Source: an uncultured Bacteroidales bacterium
GTDB taxonomy: Bacteria > Bacteroidota > Bacteroidia > Bacteroidales > Bacteroidaceae
Assembly: GCA_902760345.1 (NCBI GenBank)
Contig: CACWFY010000007.1
Location: 59,722-123,721, forward strand
Direction of reading: 5' to 3'
DNA: 64,000 nt
Position numbers and translations under genes: made by a program
In this document: in pieces, positions 37,294 to 44,608 of the stretch
Layout of the letters: every line of letters starts with the position of its first letter
Position numbering within the stretch: position 1 is the first letter of the stretch
Notes under the pieces: model-generated
Database searches by the model: none
Seen by the model: only the letters and a program-made list of their open reading frames with translations
Told to the model about the DNA's origin: nothing

Positions 37294-38214
37294 CTAATCT
37301 TTAATCTTCATCATGTATTCCATCAACATCCGATGGTATCGCTTACCTACGGGTTCACCGTCATACTCCTCTCCAGTGGGGAAACCGGGAAGGGAGTTGA
37401 CTTCTCCAACCATAAATCCGTCCTTGCCGAATAGCAGGTCTATGCCACAGATATTCAATCCTAACACCTGACGTATCTTGCGGCCTAACGCCACAGCATC
37501 CTCAGGGGGCGTGACGATATGGGCCTCACCGCCTACACTGAGGTTCGAGCGGAAATCATTGCTTTTGGTATTGTCACGGATCATGGCAAAAGCAATCTCA
37601 TCACCAATCATCACCATACGCATGTCGCGACCCTTGCTGGTGCTGATGTACTGTTGGGCTATCAGCGTCGTGTTGTCGTCCTTCTGGGCTAACATGTCTT
37701 TCAGCTCGTCCTCGCTGTGTACCAGACATACGCCACGGCCTTCGGAACCATCCACAGGCTTGACGACCATGGGCAGACCCAGACTCTCCACCACCATTGA
37801 TGTGGGAATCCAACTGTTGAGCAAGATAGTCTTGGGAGTACTGATGCCGGCTTTTGCCAACAGCTGAGCGCATTTCAGCTTGTCACCCGTAGTCATCAGC
37901 TGGCGGCTGGTAATCATCAGGTGTGTGCCAAGCATCTCCAGCTGGTCCAGAATCTGAAGTTGGTACTTGTTCAGGTTGCCGGCCACCAGTCCGACATACA
38001 GGCAGAAAGCCATATCAGGGCGGTCAACGTATTGTCCTGCCCGCCAGATCTTTCCGTTGCCATTGACGTCAATCTCTATGGCTAACTCATATATGTTGAC
38101 TAACTCGCATCCTTCAGGCAGCATCCCCACTATACCACTAAAGTCTGTCTTGGACTTGCTGACGATACTGGCGCCCAGTTCCTTAGTAAAATCCGTTAAT
38201 ATCCAACACTTCAT
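37294..38214 (-). CDS. RimK-like ATP-grasp ligase
   Basis: The 306-residue protein has the ATP-grasp core: LPMVVKPVDGSEGRGVCLV (nucleotide loop), RDMRMVMIGDEIAFAMIR and the metal site FMVGEVNSLPGF. It resembles RimK/alpha-L-glutamate ligases, which add amino acids to a carboxylate through an acyl-phosphate. First of a chain with MFS and two GH3 genes, all within 33 nt of each other. The substrate is unknown. Confidence 0.87.
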   Translation of the reverse strand: MKCWILTDFTKELGASIVSKSKTDFSGIVGMLPEGCELVNIYELAIEIDVNGNGKIWRAGQYVDRPDMAFCLYVGLVAGNLNKYQLQILDQLEMLGTHLMITSRQLMTTGDKLKCAQLLAKAGISTPKTILLNSWIPTSMVVESLGLPMVVKPVDGSEGRGVCLVHSEDELKDMLAQKDDNTTLIAQQYISTSKGRDMRMVMIGDEIAFAMIRDNTKSNDFRSNLSVGGEAHIVTPPEDAVALGRKIRQVLGLNICGIDLLFGKDGFMVGEVNSLPGFPTGEEYDGEPVGKRYHRMLMEYMMKIKD

Positions 38215-38220
38215 ATCTCT

Positions 38221-38260
38221 TTAATGTTAAAGTTTAAAGTTTAATGTTCAAAGTTCAACG
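38221..38260. repeat. Degenerate TTTAATGTTAAAG-type repeat
   Basis: Imperfect copies of TTAATGTTAAAGTTTAAAG fill the 40-nt gap between the M3 peptidase stop and the ATP-grasp start. Confidence 0.7.
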
Positions 38261-40309
38261 TTTCTTGATTCCATTTCTCTTCAGCAGGGCATCAATGGTC
38301 GGCTCACCGCCACGGAAACGCTTGTACAGCGTCATGGGGTGTTCCGTACCGCCTTTGCTGAGGATGTTGTCGCGGAAACTTTGTGCCGTCTTCTGGTCGA
38401 AGATGCCGTGGCGCTTGAACACGCTGAAAGCATCGGCATCCAGCACCTCAGCCCATTTGTAGCTGTAATAGCCGGCGGCATAGCCTCCCGCCATGATGTG
38501 CGAGAACTGTACCGTCATACACGTGTTGGGCAGCTGTTTGCCGAGGATGGCTTTCTTCCAGGCTTGTTTCTCGAAGGGAATGATGTCGTCCGTGAAGGCA
38601 TCCTTCTTGGTGTAGTACGCCATGTCGAGCAGTCCGAAGCTTACCTGACGCAGACAGGCTGTTGCGGCCATGAAGTTGCGACTCTTTACGATACGGTCTA
38701 TGAGCTCGTCGGGTAGGGGCTCTCCCGTCTGATAGTGGAAGGCAAAGGTACGCAGGAATTCCTTCTCTATGGCGTAGTTCTCCATAAACTGCGAGGGCAG
38801 CTCCACAAAGTCCCACCATACATTGGTGCCGCTCAGACTCTCGAATCTGGTATTGGCAAACATTCCGTGCAGCGAGTGTCCGAACTCATGCAGGAACGTC
38901 TCTACCTCGCTCAGCGTCAACAGCGCCGGCTTGTCCTCTGTCGGTTTGGTGAGGTTCATCACCACACTCACATGTGGTCTGACGTTCTCACCCTTCCTGT
39001 CAATGAACTGTCCTTGGTATTCTGTCATCCAGGCTCCTCCCTGCTTACCCTTACGCGGATGGAAGTCAGCATAGAACACCGCCAGATACGAGCCGTCCTT
39101 GTCGAAAACCTCGTAGGCTTTCACGTCGGGGTGGTATACAGGGATATCCTTGTTTTCCTTGAAGGTGATACCGTATAGTTTGTTCGCCAAACCAAAGACA
39201 CCCTCGATCACCTTGTCCAACTGGAAGTACGGACGCAGCATCTCTGCGTCGAGGTTATACTTCTTCATCTGCAACTTGTGCGTGTAGAATCCTGTGTCCC
39301 AAGGCTTCATGCCTCCCTCCTTTTGGAGGGGTTGGGGGAGGCTCTTCTTCAGCTCTTCCCGTTCCTTGATAGCTGTCGGCTTATAGGCGTCAATGAGGTC
39401 GTTCAAGAGTTTGTACACACTCCGACTGTTCGACGCCATACGACGCTTCAACACGTAGTCGGCATAGGTCTTATAGCCTAACAGTTGCGCTATCTCGCGA
39501 CGCAGGTTGATGAGCCGCTGGCATATCTCAAGGTTGTTCTCGCTATTGTCGTGGGTACAAAGTGTGTTACGTGCCATATAGAGCTGTTCCCTCAACTCCC
39601 TTTGCGTCGAATACGTCATAAACGGCGAGTAACTCGGCATGTCCAGCGTGAACACCCAGCCTTGTTTCCCTTGCTCTTTGGCGGTCAGGGCTGCAGCCTC
39701 GCGAGCCGTCTCAGGCAGTCCGTCGAGTTGTGCTTCGTCGGTGATGTCGAGCGTAAAAGCCTTTTGCTCTTTCAGCAAGTTCTGCGAGAACTGCAGCGAG
39801 AGCATCGACGCCTCTTCCGTCAGCTGGCGCAGGCGTTCCTTGCCTGCTTCGTCAAGCAGTGCTCCGCTACGAACAAAACCCTCATAGCAGTTGTCAAGCA
39901 ACATCTTCTCTTCTGCCGTCAGCCGCCGATGGTGTAGGTGTACCTGCCGGATGCGCTCAAAGAGTCGCGGATTCAGTCGTACGTCGTTGGCATGCTGTGT
40001 CAGGATGGGTTGCATCTTCTGTGCCAGCGCGTCCATCTCGTCGTTGGTCTCTGCCGACAGCAGGTTGAAGAATACCGTCGACACCCTTGACAGCAAGTCG
40101 TAGTAGCCCTCGTCCTCCTCGGTATTGATGATGGTATTGTCGAAGGTCGGCTTCTCGGGGTTGTTGATGGTTTTCTCTATCTGCTCGTTGTCTCTGCGGA
40201 TGCCTTCCAAAAAGGCTTCCTCAAAGTGTTCCAGCTTGATGCGGTCAAAGGGCACAGCATCATGTGGTGTCCCGTAAGGTACGAAAAACGGGTTTTTATT
40301 CTCACTCAT
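38255..40309 (-). CDS. M3 family zinc metallopeptidase (dipeptidyl carboxypeptidase-like)
   Basis: The 684-residue protein has the M3 signature FLHEFGHSLHG with zinc ligands His474 and His478 and catalytic Glu475. Length and the following WDFVELPSQFMENY match Dcp/oligopeptidase A. No signal peptide is visible, so it acts in the cytoplasm on short peptides. Residues 323-333 (SLPQPLQKEGG) look like an in-frame insertion encoded by a hairpin repeat at 39311-39343. The promoter is at 40336-40365. Confidence 0.93.
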   Translation of the reverse strand: MSENKNPFFVPYGTPHDAVPFDRIKLEHFEEAFLEGIRRDNEQIEKTINNPEKPTFDNTIINTEEDEGYYDLLSRVSTVFFNLLSAETNDEMDALAQKMQPILTQHANDVRLNPRLFERIRQVHLHHRRLTAEEKMLLDNCYEGFVRSGALLDEAGKERLRQLTEEASMLSLQFSQNLLKEQKAFTLDITDEAQLDGLPETAREAAALTAKEQGKQGWVFTLDMPSYSPFMTYSTQRELREQLYMARNTLCTHDNSENNLEICQRLINLRREIAQLLGYKTYADYVLKRRMASNSRSVYKLLNDLIDAYKPTAIKEREELKKSLPQPLQKEGGMKPWDTGFYTHKLQMKKYNLDAEMLRPYFQLDKVIEGVFGLANKLYGITFKENKDIPVYHPDVKAYEVFDKDGSYLAVFYADFHPRKGKQGGAWMTEYQGQFIDRKGENVRPHVSVVMNLTKPTEDKPALLTLSEVETFLHEFGHSLHGMFANTRFESLSGTNVWWDFVELPSQFMENYAIEKEFLRTFAFHYQTGEPLPDELIDRIVKSRNFMAATACLRQVSFGLLDMAYYTKKDAFTDDIIPFEKQAWKKAILGKQLPNTCMTVQFSHIMAGGYAAGYYSYKWAEVLDADAFSVFKRHGIFDQKTAQSFRDNILSKGGTEHPMTLYKRFRGGEPTIDALLKRNGIKKR
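39311..39343. repeat. Hairpin-type interspersed repeat inside the M3 peptidase gene
   Basis: The stretch contains CCTCC-TTTT-GGAGG and GGTTGGGGGAGG, and encodes SLPQPLQKEGG in frame between conserved parts of the enzyme. Confidence 0.7.
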
Positions 40310-40335
40310 ACTAACGCTTTCTCATTTATAGCGTG

Positions 40336-40365
40336 CAAAATTACGAAAAGTCGAGCGAAGAACAA
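40336..40365 (-). promoter_or_regulatory. Promoter of the M3 peptidase gene
   Basis: TAATTTTG (40336-40343, minus) with TTG (40363-40365) 19 nt upstream; 26 nt before the ATG. Confidence 0.65.
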
Positions 40366-40399
40366 AATAAATTAGTATTTATTTTCATTTCGGGCCCTA

Positions 40400-41062
40400 T
40401 TACATCAATAGGCGTTCGAGCAAGGGTATTTCTATGCGTCCACGGTGCAGGCTGAGCAATTCGTCGCGCTGCATGTCGTTCAACGCATGACTGATGTCGA
40501 GGCGGCTGTCGTTCAACTCGTCGGCAATCTGTTGCATTAGGATGTGGAACGTTTTCGGACCGGCAGGGTAGAGGCAGTGGGCAAAAAAGAAGCGCACCAG
40601 CCGTTCGCGTAGACTCTTGGGGGCTGTGCGCCAGGCATGATGACGCAGTCGCTGGCTCTCTGTCGCCATGATGTTCAACAGGTTCAGTCGGAATACCAAC
40701 TGGGTCTCCAGCAGTAGCAATACCTCCTGCTTGTCAATGCTGAAAAGGTTGCAAGGCGTCAGCGTCTTAAACGACGTTGTATAGCGCTGGTTCAGTCCGA
40801 AGAGCCGTTCGGGCTGTAGCGTATAGGGAGCCTTGATGGTTTCTTCCACGCGGTAGGCATTACCATCGTTACGCGTCTCACAGCGCACCGTGCCGTGGGT
40901 CAGGAAGAGCAGTTGCAGACAGTCGTCACCCTCGTTGACAATCCGTTTTCCTGCTGCCAATTTGTGGAAGCCGAACTTCGTGTGTCCGGCCACCTCCATC
41001 AGGTCTGCATGACTCATGCCCTGAAAGAGTGTAAACTGTAACAGTCTGTCGTACAGCTCCAT
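40400..41062 (-). CDS. Crp/Fnr-family transcriptional regulator
   Basis: The 220-residue protein has an N-terminal cyclic-nucleotide-binding-like barrel (LAAGKRIVNEGDDCLQLLFL, THGTVRCE) and a C-terminal winged helix (FHILMQQIADELNDSRLDIS, HALNDMQRDELL). No Fe-S cysteines of the Fnr type are obvious. The ligand is unknown. It lies 19 nt downstream of apbE on the same strand, separated by a TTCTCACC repeat tract. Confidence 0.87.
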   Translation of the reverse strand: MELYDRLLQFTLFQGMSHADLMEVAGHTKFGFHKLAAGKRIVNEGDDCLQLLFLTHGTVRCETRNDGNAYRVEETIKAPYTLQPERLFGLNQRYTTSFKTLTPCNLFSIDKQEVLLLLETQLVFRLNLLNIMATESQRLRHHAWRTAPKSLRERLVRFFFAHCLYPAGPKTFHILMQQIADELNDSRLDISHALNDMQRDELLSLHRGRIEIPLLERLLM

Positions 41063-41064
41063 AC

Positions 41065-41090
41065 CTCACCTTCTCACCTTCTCACTTCTT
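41065..41090. repeat. TTCTCACC tandem tract
   Basis: Three near-identical copies of CTCACCTT/CTCACTTC span the gap between the Crp/Fnr and apbE genes and run into the last codons of apbE. Confidence 0.75.
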
Positions 41091-42131
41091 ATTAATCTTC
41101 TTCTCCAGTGACGGCGAGTACCACACCGCATTATGTCCGTTATCGTCATAGATAAGGTATGCCATCAGGTCGGGATTACGCTCCAACACTTCCTTTGCCT
41201 TGTCAAGGCCCATCACCATAAATGAGGTGGCATAGGCGTCAGCACGCGCACAATGGTCGGTCAGCACCGTTGCCGACAGGATGTTGTGCTGTACGGGGTG
41301 TCCCGTCTTTGGGTCGATGGTGTGGGCGTACTTCTTGCCGCCCTTATAGTAGAAGTTGCGGTAGTTGCCGCTGGTAGCCATGCATTTGTCGGTGATGTTG
41401 AGCACCGTCTGCAGTTCGTTGCCTTCCACCAGTGGGTCGTCGGTAGGCTTGACGACGCCGATTTTCCAGGGCAGGCGCTTCTCGCTGATGCCCCTTGTGG
41501 CTACCTCACCGCCAATCTCCACCAGATAGTTGGTGATGCCTTTTTCCTTCAACAGCTGGGCCACGACGTCGACGCCATAGCCCTTGGCAATAGCTGAACA
41601 GTCAAGCATCACGCGAGGATCTTTCTTGCTGATGCCACGACTACTGCCCTTTTTGAAGTACGCTATCTTCTTATAACCGACAAACTGTAGGATGCTGTCT
41701 ACCTGAGCCTGTGTGGGCATCTCGTTGTGTTTAAAGCCAAAGCCCCAGGCGTTCACCAGTGGAGCAACCGTGATGTCGAATGCTCCGTTGGTGTCTTCCG
41801 AGATCTGTTCTGCCAACTCGTAGACCTCCACAAACATGTTGCCCTCAAGGTTTTCGGGGATGGTGCGCTCACCCCTGTTGATTTTCGAGATGATGCTATT
41901 CTCGTTGAACATGGAAAGGGCCATGTCTACCTCCTGCAGTCTTGCCTGTATCTCTTCGTGCAGGTCGTCAGCATACTGGTAGGTGATGCTGTAGGTCGTG
42001 CCGAAGATCGCTCCTGTGTTGTGCTGATAGGAGGGATTCCGCTGTTGGCGAATGATGAGTATGGTGCCCACGATGAGCAGTGCCAGAAAGGGCAACTGCC
42101 AGATGAGCCGTTTTTTTTGTTGTTGATCCAT
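41082..42131 (-). CDS. apbE: FAD:protein FMN transferase
   Basis: ApbE attaches FMN covalently to Thr/Ser of target flavoproteins such as Nqr/Rnf subunits. The 349-residue protein has an N-terminal membrane segment (LPFLALLIVGTILII) and the family motifs GTTYSITY, DCSAIAKGYGVDVVA, YLVEIGGEVATRG, HTIDPKTGHPV and ADAYATSFMVMG. The active side is periplasmic. No target flavoprotein gene lies in the window. Confidence 0.93.
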   Translation of the reverse strand: MDQQQKKRLIWQLPFLALLIVGTILIIRQQRNPSYQHNTGAIFGTTYSITYQYADDLHEEIQARLQEVDMALSMFNENSIISKINRGERTIPENLEGNMFVEVYELAEQISEDTNGAFDITVAPLVNAWGFGFKHNEMPTQAQVDSILQFVGYKKIAYFKKGSSRGISKKDPRVMLDCSAIAKGYGVDVVAQLLKEKGITNYLVEIGGEVATRGISEKRLPWKIGVVKPTDDPLVEGNELQTVLNITDKCMATSGNYRNFYYKGGKKYAHTIDPKTGHPVQHNILSATVLTDHCARADAYATSFMVMGLDKAKEVLERNPDLMAYLIYDDNGHNAVWYSPSLEKKINKK

Positions 42132-42179
42132 TGTTGTAGTTTTAGTTTTCTTTCGTTATTTCGATGTTTCGAAGTCTCG

Positions 42180-42872
42180 CTAAATATCGATGATCACATT
42201 AAAATTCGCAGAGAAGGTGTCGCTGTCGTTCAGTCCGAAGCCAGGGACATACCACGACGTGCCGATGTCGCCTTCTTTGTGGAACACACGACGCTTATAG
42301 CGTACTGTCCACCCCAGATGCAGCGGACCGTATATCTTGGCGTCAATGCCGAGCACCCCTTCCAGCCAGTGTTGCGAACAACTGATGTCCTCTTCACCGA
42401 ATCCTGACTTTCCTTTGAATACGGGGTCGGGCAGGTTTTCGCGGATGATGTCGCAGCTATAGGCGGTAAAGGCATAGCGGAATCCCGCATACATGCGGTT
42501 CGGCCCGTGCTTCTTCTTCAGGATATTCCAGTCCATACCCAGTCGGAAGTAGGGCGCGGTGGTTTTATATGTCAGTCCCGTCACCTCGTCTTTCTCATGG
42601 TTGGCACGACCTAAACCCATCTCAAAGATAGGAAACCACTGGTCGTGCAGGTTGATGCGCAGGGCACCCTCGTATTCTCCGTGGTCACCAAGCAGCAGTT
42701 GCGCAGGACCTACAAGGTCGAACGACACGGCAAACCCGCAGAAGAGCGGTATGGAGTCTTTCTCCATACGGAATATCTTCTGGCCGTGAACCGCTGTGGC
42801 AGTAGCCATCAACAGCATCACACTAACGGCGAGCCTTGAGATATAGTAGGAGATGTTCGTTCGATGTGTCAT
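42180..42872 (-). CDS. DUF6048-like outer-membrane protein
   Basis: The 230-residue protein has a signal peptide ending in AVHGQ and a beta-rich body (YFRLGMDWNILKKKHGPNRM, LGWTVRYKRRVFH) that looks like a small barrel. It appears to be DUF6048, commonly paired with DUF6452 in Bacteroidetes, as here. The start at 42872 overlaps the upstream gene by 50 nt; an in-frame ATG at 42818 would remove the overlap but gives a very short signal. Function unknown. Confidence 0.75.
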   Translation of the reverse strand: MTHRTNISYYISRLAVSVMLLMATATAVHGQKIFRMEKDSIPLFCGFAVSFDLVGPAQLLLGDHGEYEGALRINLHDQWFPIFEMGLGRANHEKDEVTGLTYKTTAPYFRLGMDWNILKKKHGPNRMYAGFRYAFTAYSCDIIRENLPDPVFKGKSGFGEEDISCSQHWLEGVLGIDAKIYGPLHLGWTVRYKRRVFHKEGDIGTSWYVPGFGLNDSDTFSANFNVIIDI

Positions 42873-43320
42873 AGCTCACAAAGGAATGATTGATAACGAC
42901 GGTGTCTATCAGGTAGTGCGTACTTTTTACGGCCGTCAACGTGTGGAAATAGGAGGCCTGACAGTCTACCGACTCAAAGTGCGGCATGTTGTCTTTCTTG
43001 ATGACGATGGTGTCGCGCCATACGGTACCAATGGTGTCGACCACCGTCGTACAGATGCTGTCCTCCGGCTGTGTATAGCTGATAGGTATCTGGAAGTTGG
43101 TGGCTTTCGCGCCACAGAGACGGTTGATGAGTAGCGTGTCTGTGTGGTCAACACGCTTCAGCCGTACCCACATGGTGTCTATGCCCATCGTGTCGACTTC
43201 TCCACTACCGCTCTTGCGAAGTCCGTAGGTGGTCATCACGCTGTTCTGTACCGGACAGTCGATGTTCGTACACGAAACGACAGCAACAATCAGCAATATG
43301 ACGATGACTATTTTTCGCAT
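42823..43320 (-). CDS. DUF6452-like lipoprotein
   Basis: The 165-residue protein starts with a lipoprotein signal (MRKIVIVILLIVAVVSC, Cys17) followed by TNIDCPVQN and a beta-rich domain with LPIS/QPEDS-like motifs. It fits DUF6452. It overlaps the glycosyltransferase stop by 13 nt and the DUF6048 start by up to 50 nt, so the three are translated as a coupled set. Function unknown; the pairing suggests a small outer-membrane complex. Confidence 0.75.
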   Translation of the reverse strand: MRKIVIVILLIVAVVSCTNIDCPVQNSVMTTYGLRKSGSGEVDTMGIDTMWVRLKRVDHTDTLLINRLCGAKATNFQIPISYTQPEDSICTTVVDTIGTVWRDTIVIKKDNMPHFESVDCQASYFHTLTAVKSTHYLIDTVVINHSFVSYDTSNEHLLLYLKARR

Positions 43321-44279
43321 CTGATGGTTGTTTCAACCTGATAATCGTTACGGCCGGCACTGCTGCGGCTGATGAGGTCGCCCAGGAATCCGGCGAGGAA
43401 CAGTTGCGTACCTATCATCATCATCGTCAGCGCGATATAGAAGTAGGGCGAGTCGGTCACCAGACGCATGGGAACGTGGTTATACAGCGCCCACGCCTTG
43501 TCGATACCCAGCCAAAGGGCTGAGAAGAAACCAATCATAAACATGATGGTACCTAAGAATCCGAACACGTGCATGGGCTTTTTGCCAAAGGTGCCCAGGA
43601 ACCACAGCGTCAGCAGGTCCAGGTAGCCGTTGACAAAACGGTTCCAACCCATGAACTTCGACTTGCCGAACTTTCTGGCCTGATGGTGTACGGGCTTCTC
43701 GGCAATCTTGTCGAAGCCGGCATTCTTAGCCAGATACGGCATGTAGCGGTGCATCTCGCCGTATACCTCGATATTCTTGACGACCTCCTTGCGATAGGCT
43801 TTCAGTCCGCAGTTGAAGTCGTGCAGGTTCTTGATGCCGCTCACCTTGCGGGCCGTTGCGTTAAACAGCTTAGTGGGAATGGTCTTCGACAGGGGGTCAC
43901 CCTGCTTGCGGTTCTGCTTGTAGCCGCTGACGAGGTCGTTGCCGTCCACCTTGATCATACGGTACAGCTCGGGAATCTCGTCGGGCGAGTCCTGCAGGTC
44001 GGCATCCATCGTGATGACTACGTCGCCCTGGGCCTCCTTGAAACCACAGTACAGGGCAGGACTCTTGCCGTAGTTACGGCGGAACTTGATGCCCTTGACG
44101 TGCTCCGACTTCTCCGACAGTTCCGTGATGACTTCCCATGAGCGGTCGGTAGAGCCGTCGTTGACGAAGATTACCTCAAACGAGAACCCGTTGTCCTTCA
44201 TCACGCGTTCTATCCACGCATACAGTTCGGGCAGCGACTCGTCTTCATTAAATAGGGGTATAACAACAGATATATCCAT
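43308..44279 (-). CDS. Family 2 glycosyltransferase, polyprenyl-phosphate type
   Basis: The 323-residue protein has an N-terminal GT-A domain (ISVVIPLFNEDESLPELY, the DxD-containing TMDADLQDSPDEIPEL, GFKEAQGDVVITMD) and two C-terminal membrane helices (GTIMFMIGFFSALWLG, IALTMMMIGTQLFLAGFLG). This is the DPM1/GtrB arrangement that charges a lipid-phosphate carrier with a sugar. The open frame extends to 44519, but the promoter at 44297-44325 and the family start MDISVVIPLFNE fix 44279. Confidence 0.92.
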   Translation of the reverse strand: MDISVVIPLFNEDESLPELYAWIERVMKDNGFSFEVIFVNDGSTDRSWEVITELSEKSEHVKGIKFRRNYGKSPALYCGFKEAQGDVVITMDADLQDSPDEIPELYRMIKVDGNDLVSGYKQNRKQGDPLSKTIPTKLFNATARKVSGIKNLHDFNCGLKAYRKEVVKNIEVYGEMHRYMPYLAKNAGFDKIAEKPVHHQARKFGKSKFMGWNRFVNGYLDLLTLWFLGTFGKKPMHVFGFLGTIMFMIGFFSALWLGIDKAWALYNHVPMRLVTDSPYFYIALTMMMIGTQLFLAGFLGDLISRSSAGRNDYQVETTIRCEK

Positions 44280-44282
44280 AGT

Positions 44283-44297
44283 GCACAAATTTTGTGC
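44283..44297. promoter_or_regulatory. Perfect palindrome at the glycosyltransferase transcription start
   Basis: GCACAAA-T-TTTGTGC (7+1+7) lies between the -7 box and the ATG, where transcription should begin. This suits an operator or a 5'-end hairpin. Confidence 0.5.
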
Positions 44298-44325
44298 AAA
44301 GGTACGCATATTTTGGGATATACAA
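44297..44325 (-). promoter_or_regulatory. Promoter of the glycosyltransferase gene
   Basis: TACCTTTG (44297-44304, minus) and TTG (44323-44325) with 18-nt spacing, back to back with the SRP RNA promoter. Confidence 0.65.
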
Positions 44326-44344
44326 AAGTTTTTTGCGGAAATGT

Positions 44345-44375
44345 TTGGCGGATATGGGAAAATTATGTACCTTTG
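44345..44375 (+). promoter_or_regulatory. Promoter of the SRP RNA-tRNA-Thr unit
   Basis: TTG (44345-44347), 20-nt spacer, TACCTTTG (44368-44375), 17 nt before the first base of the SRP RNA closing helix. Confidence 0.75.
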
Positions 44376-44392
44376 CAGCCGATTTTGAAAAA

Positions 44393-44488
44393 TGGGCAGT
44401 CCTGTACGGCCAGCTCCCTCGGAATCCCCCAGGATGGGAACATAGCAAGGGTACTTGGTTGTAGCGGCGCGATATAGATCGCTGCCCA
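44393..44488 (+). ncRNA. ffs: Signal recognition particle RNA, small type
   Basis: TGGGCAG at the 5' end pairs with CTGCCCA at the 3' end, closing a 96-nt rod. The apical part CCCCCAGGATGGG with AACATAGCAAGG on the 3' side matches the SRP S-domain loop and the asymmetric AGCA bulge that binds Ffh. GTTGTAGC toward the 3' end recalls the same segment in 4.5S RNA. A promoter lies just upstream and tRNA-Thr begins 3 nt after it. Identification is by motif and fold read by eye. Confidence 0.8.
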
Positions 44489-44491
44489 CCC

Positions 44492-44565
44492 GCCTCTTTA
44501 GCTCAGTTGGCCAGAGCACGTGATTTGTAATCTCGGGGTCGTTGGTTCGAATCCGACAAGAGGCT
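44492..44565 (+). tRNA. tRNA-Thr (TGT)
   Basis: Acceptor GCCTCTT/AAGAGGC, D arm with AGTTGG, anticodon loop TTTGTAA (TGT, reads ACA) and T arm GTTGG-TTCGAAT-CCGAC. One T-T mismatch is present in the anticodon stem (29-41). CCA is not encoded. It has no promoter of its own. Confidence 0.93.
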
Positions 44566-44566
44566 C

Positions 44567-44608
44567 AAAAAGTACACAATAGGGTCGGTTCCGTTGTGTA
44601 CTTTTTTT
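44567..44608. terminator. Bidirectional terminator between tRNA-Thr and mutS2
   Basis: AAAAGTACACAA pairs with TTGTGTACTTTT around a 14-nt loop and is followed by T-runs on both strands. It ends the SRP-tRNA transcript and the convergent mutS2 transcript. Confidence 0.85.
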
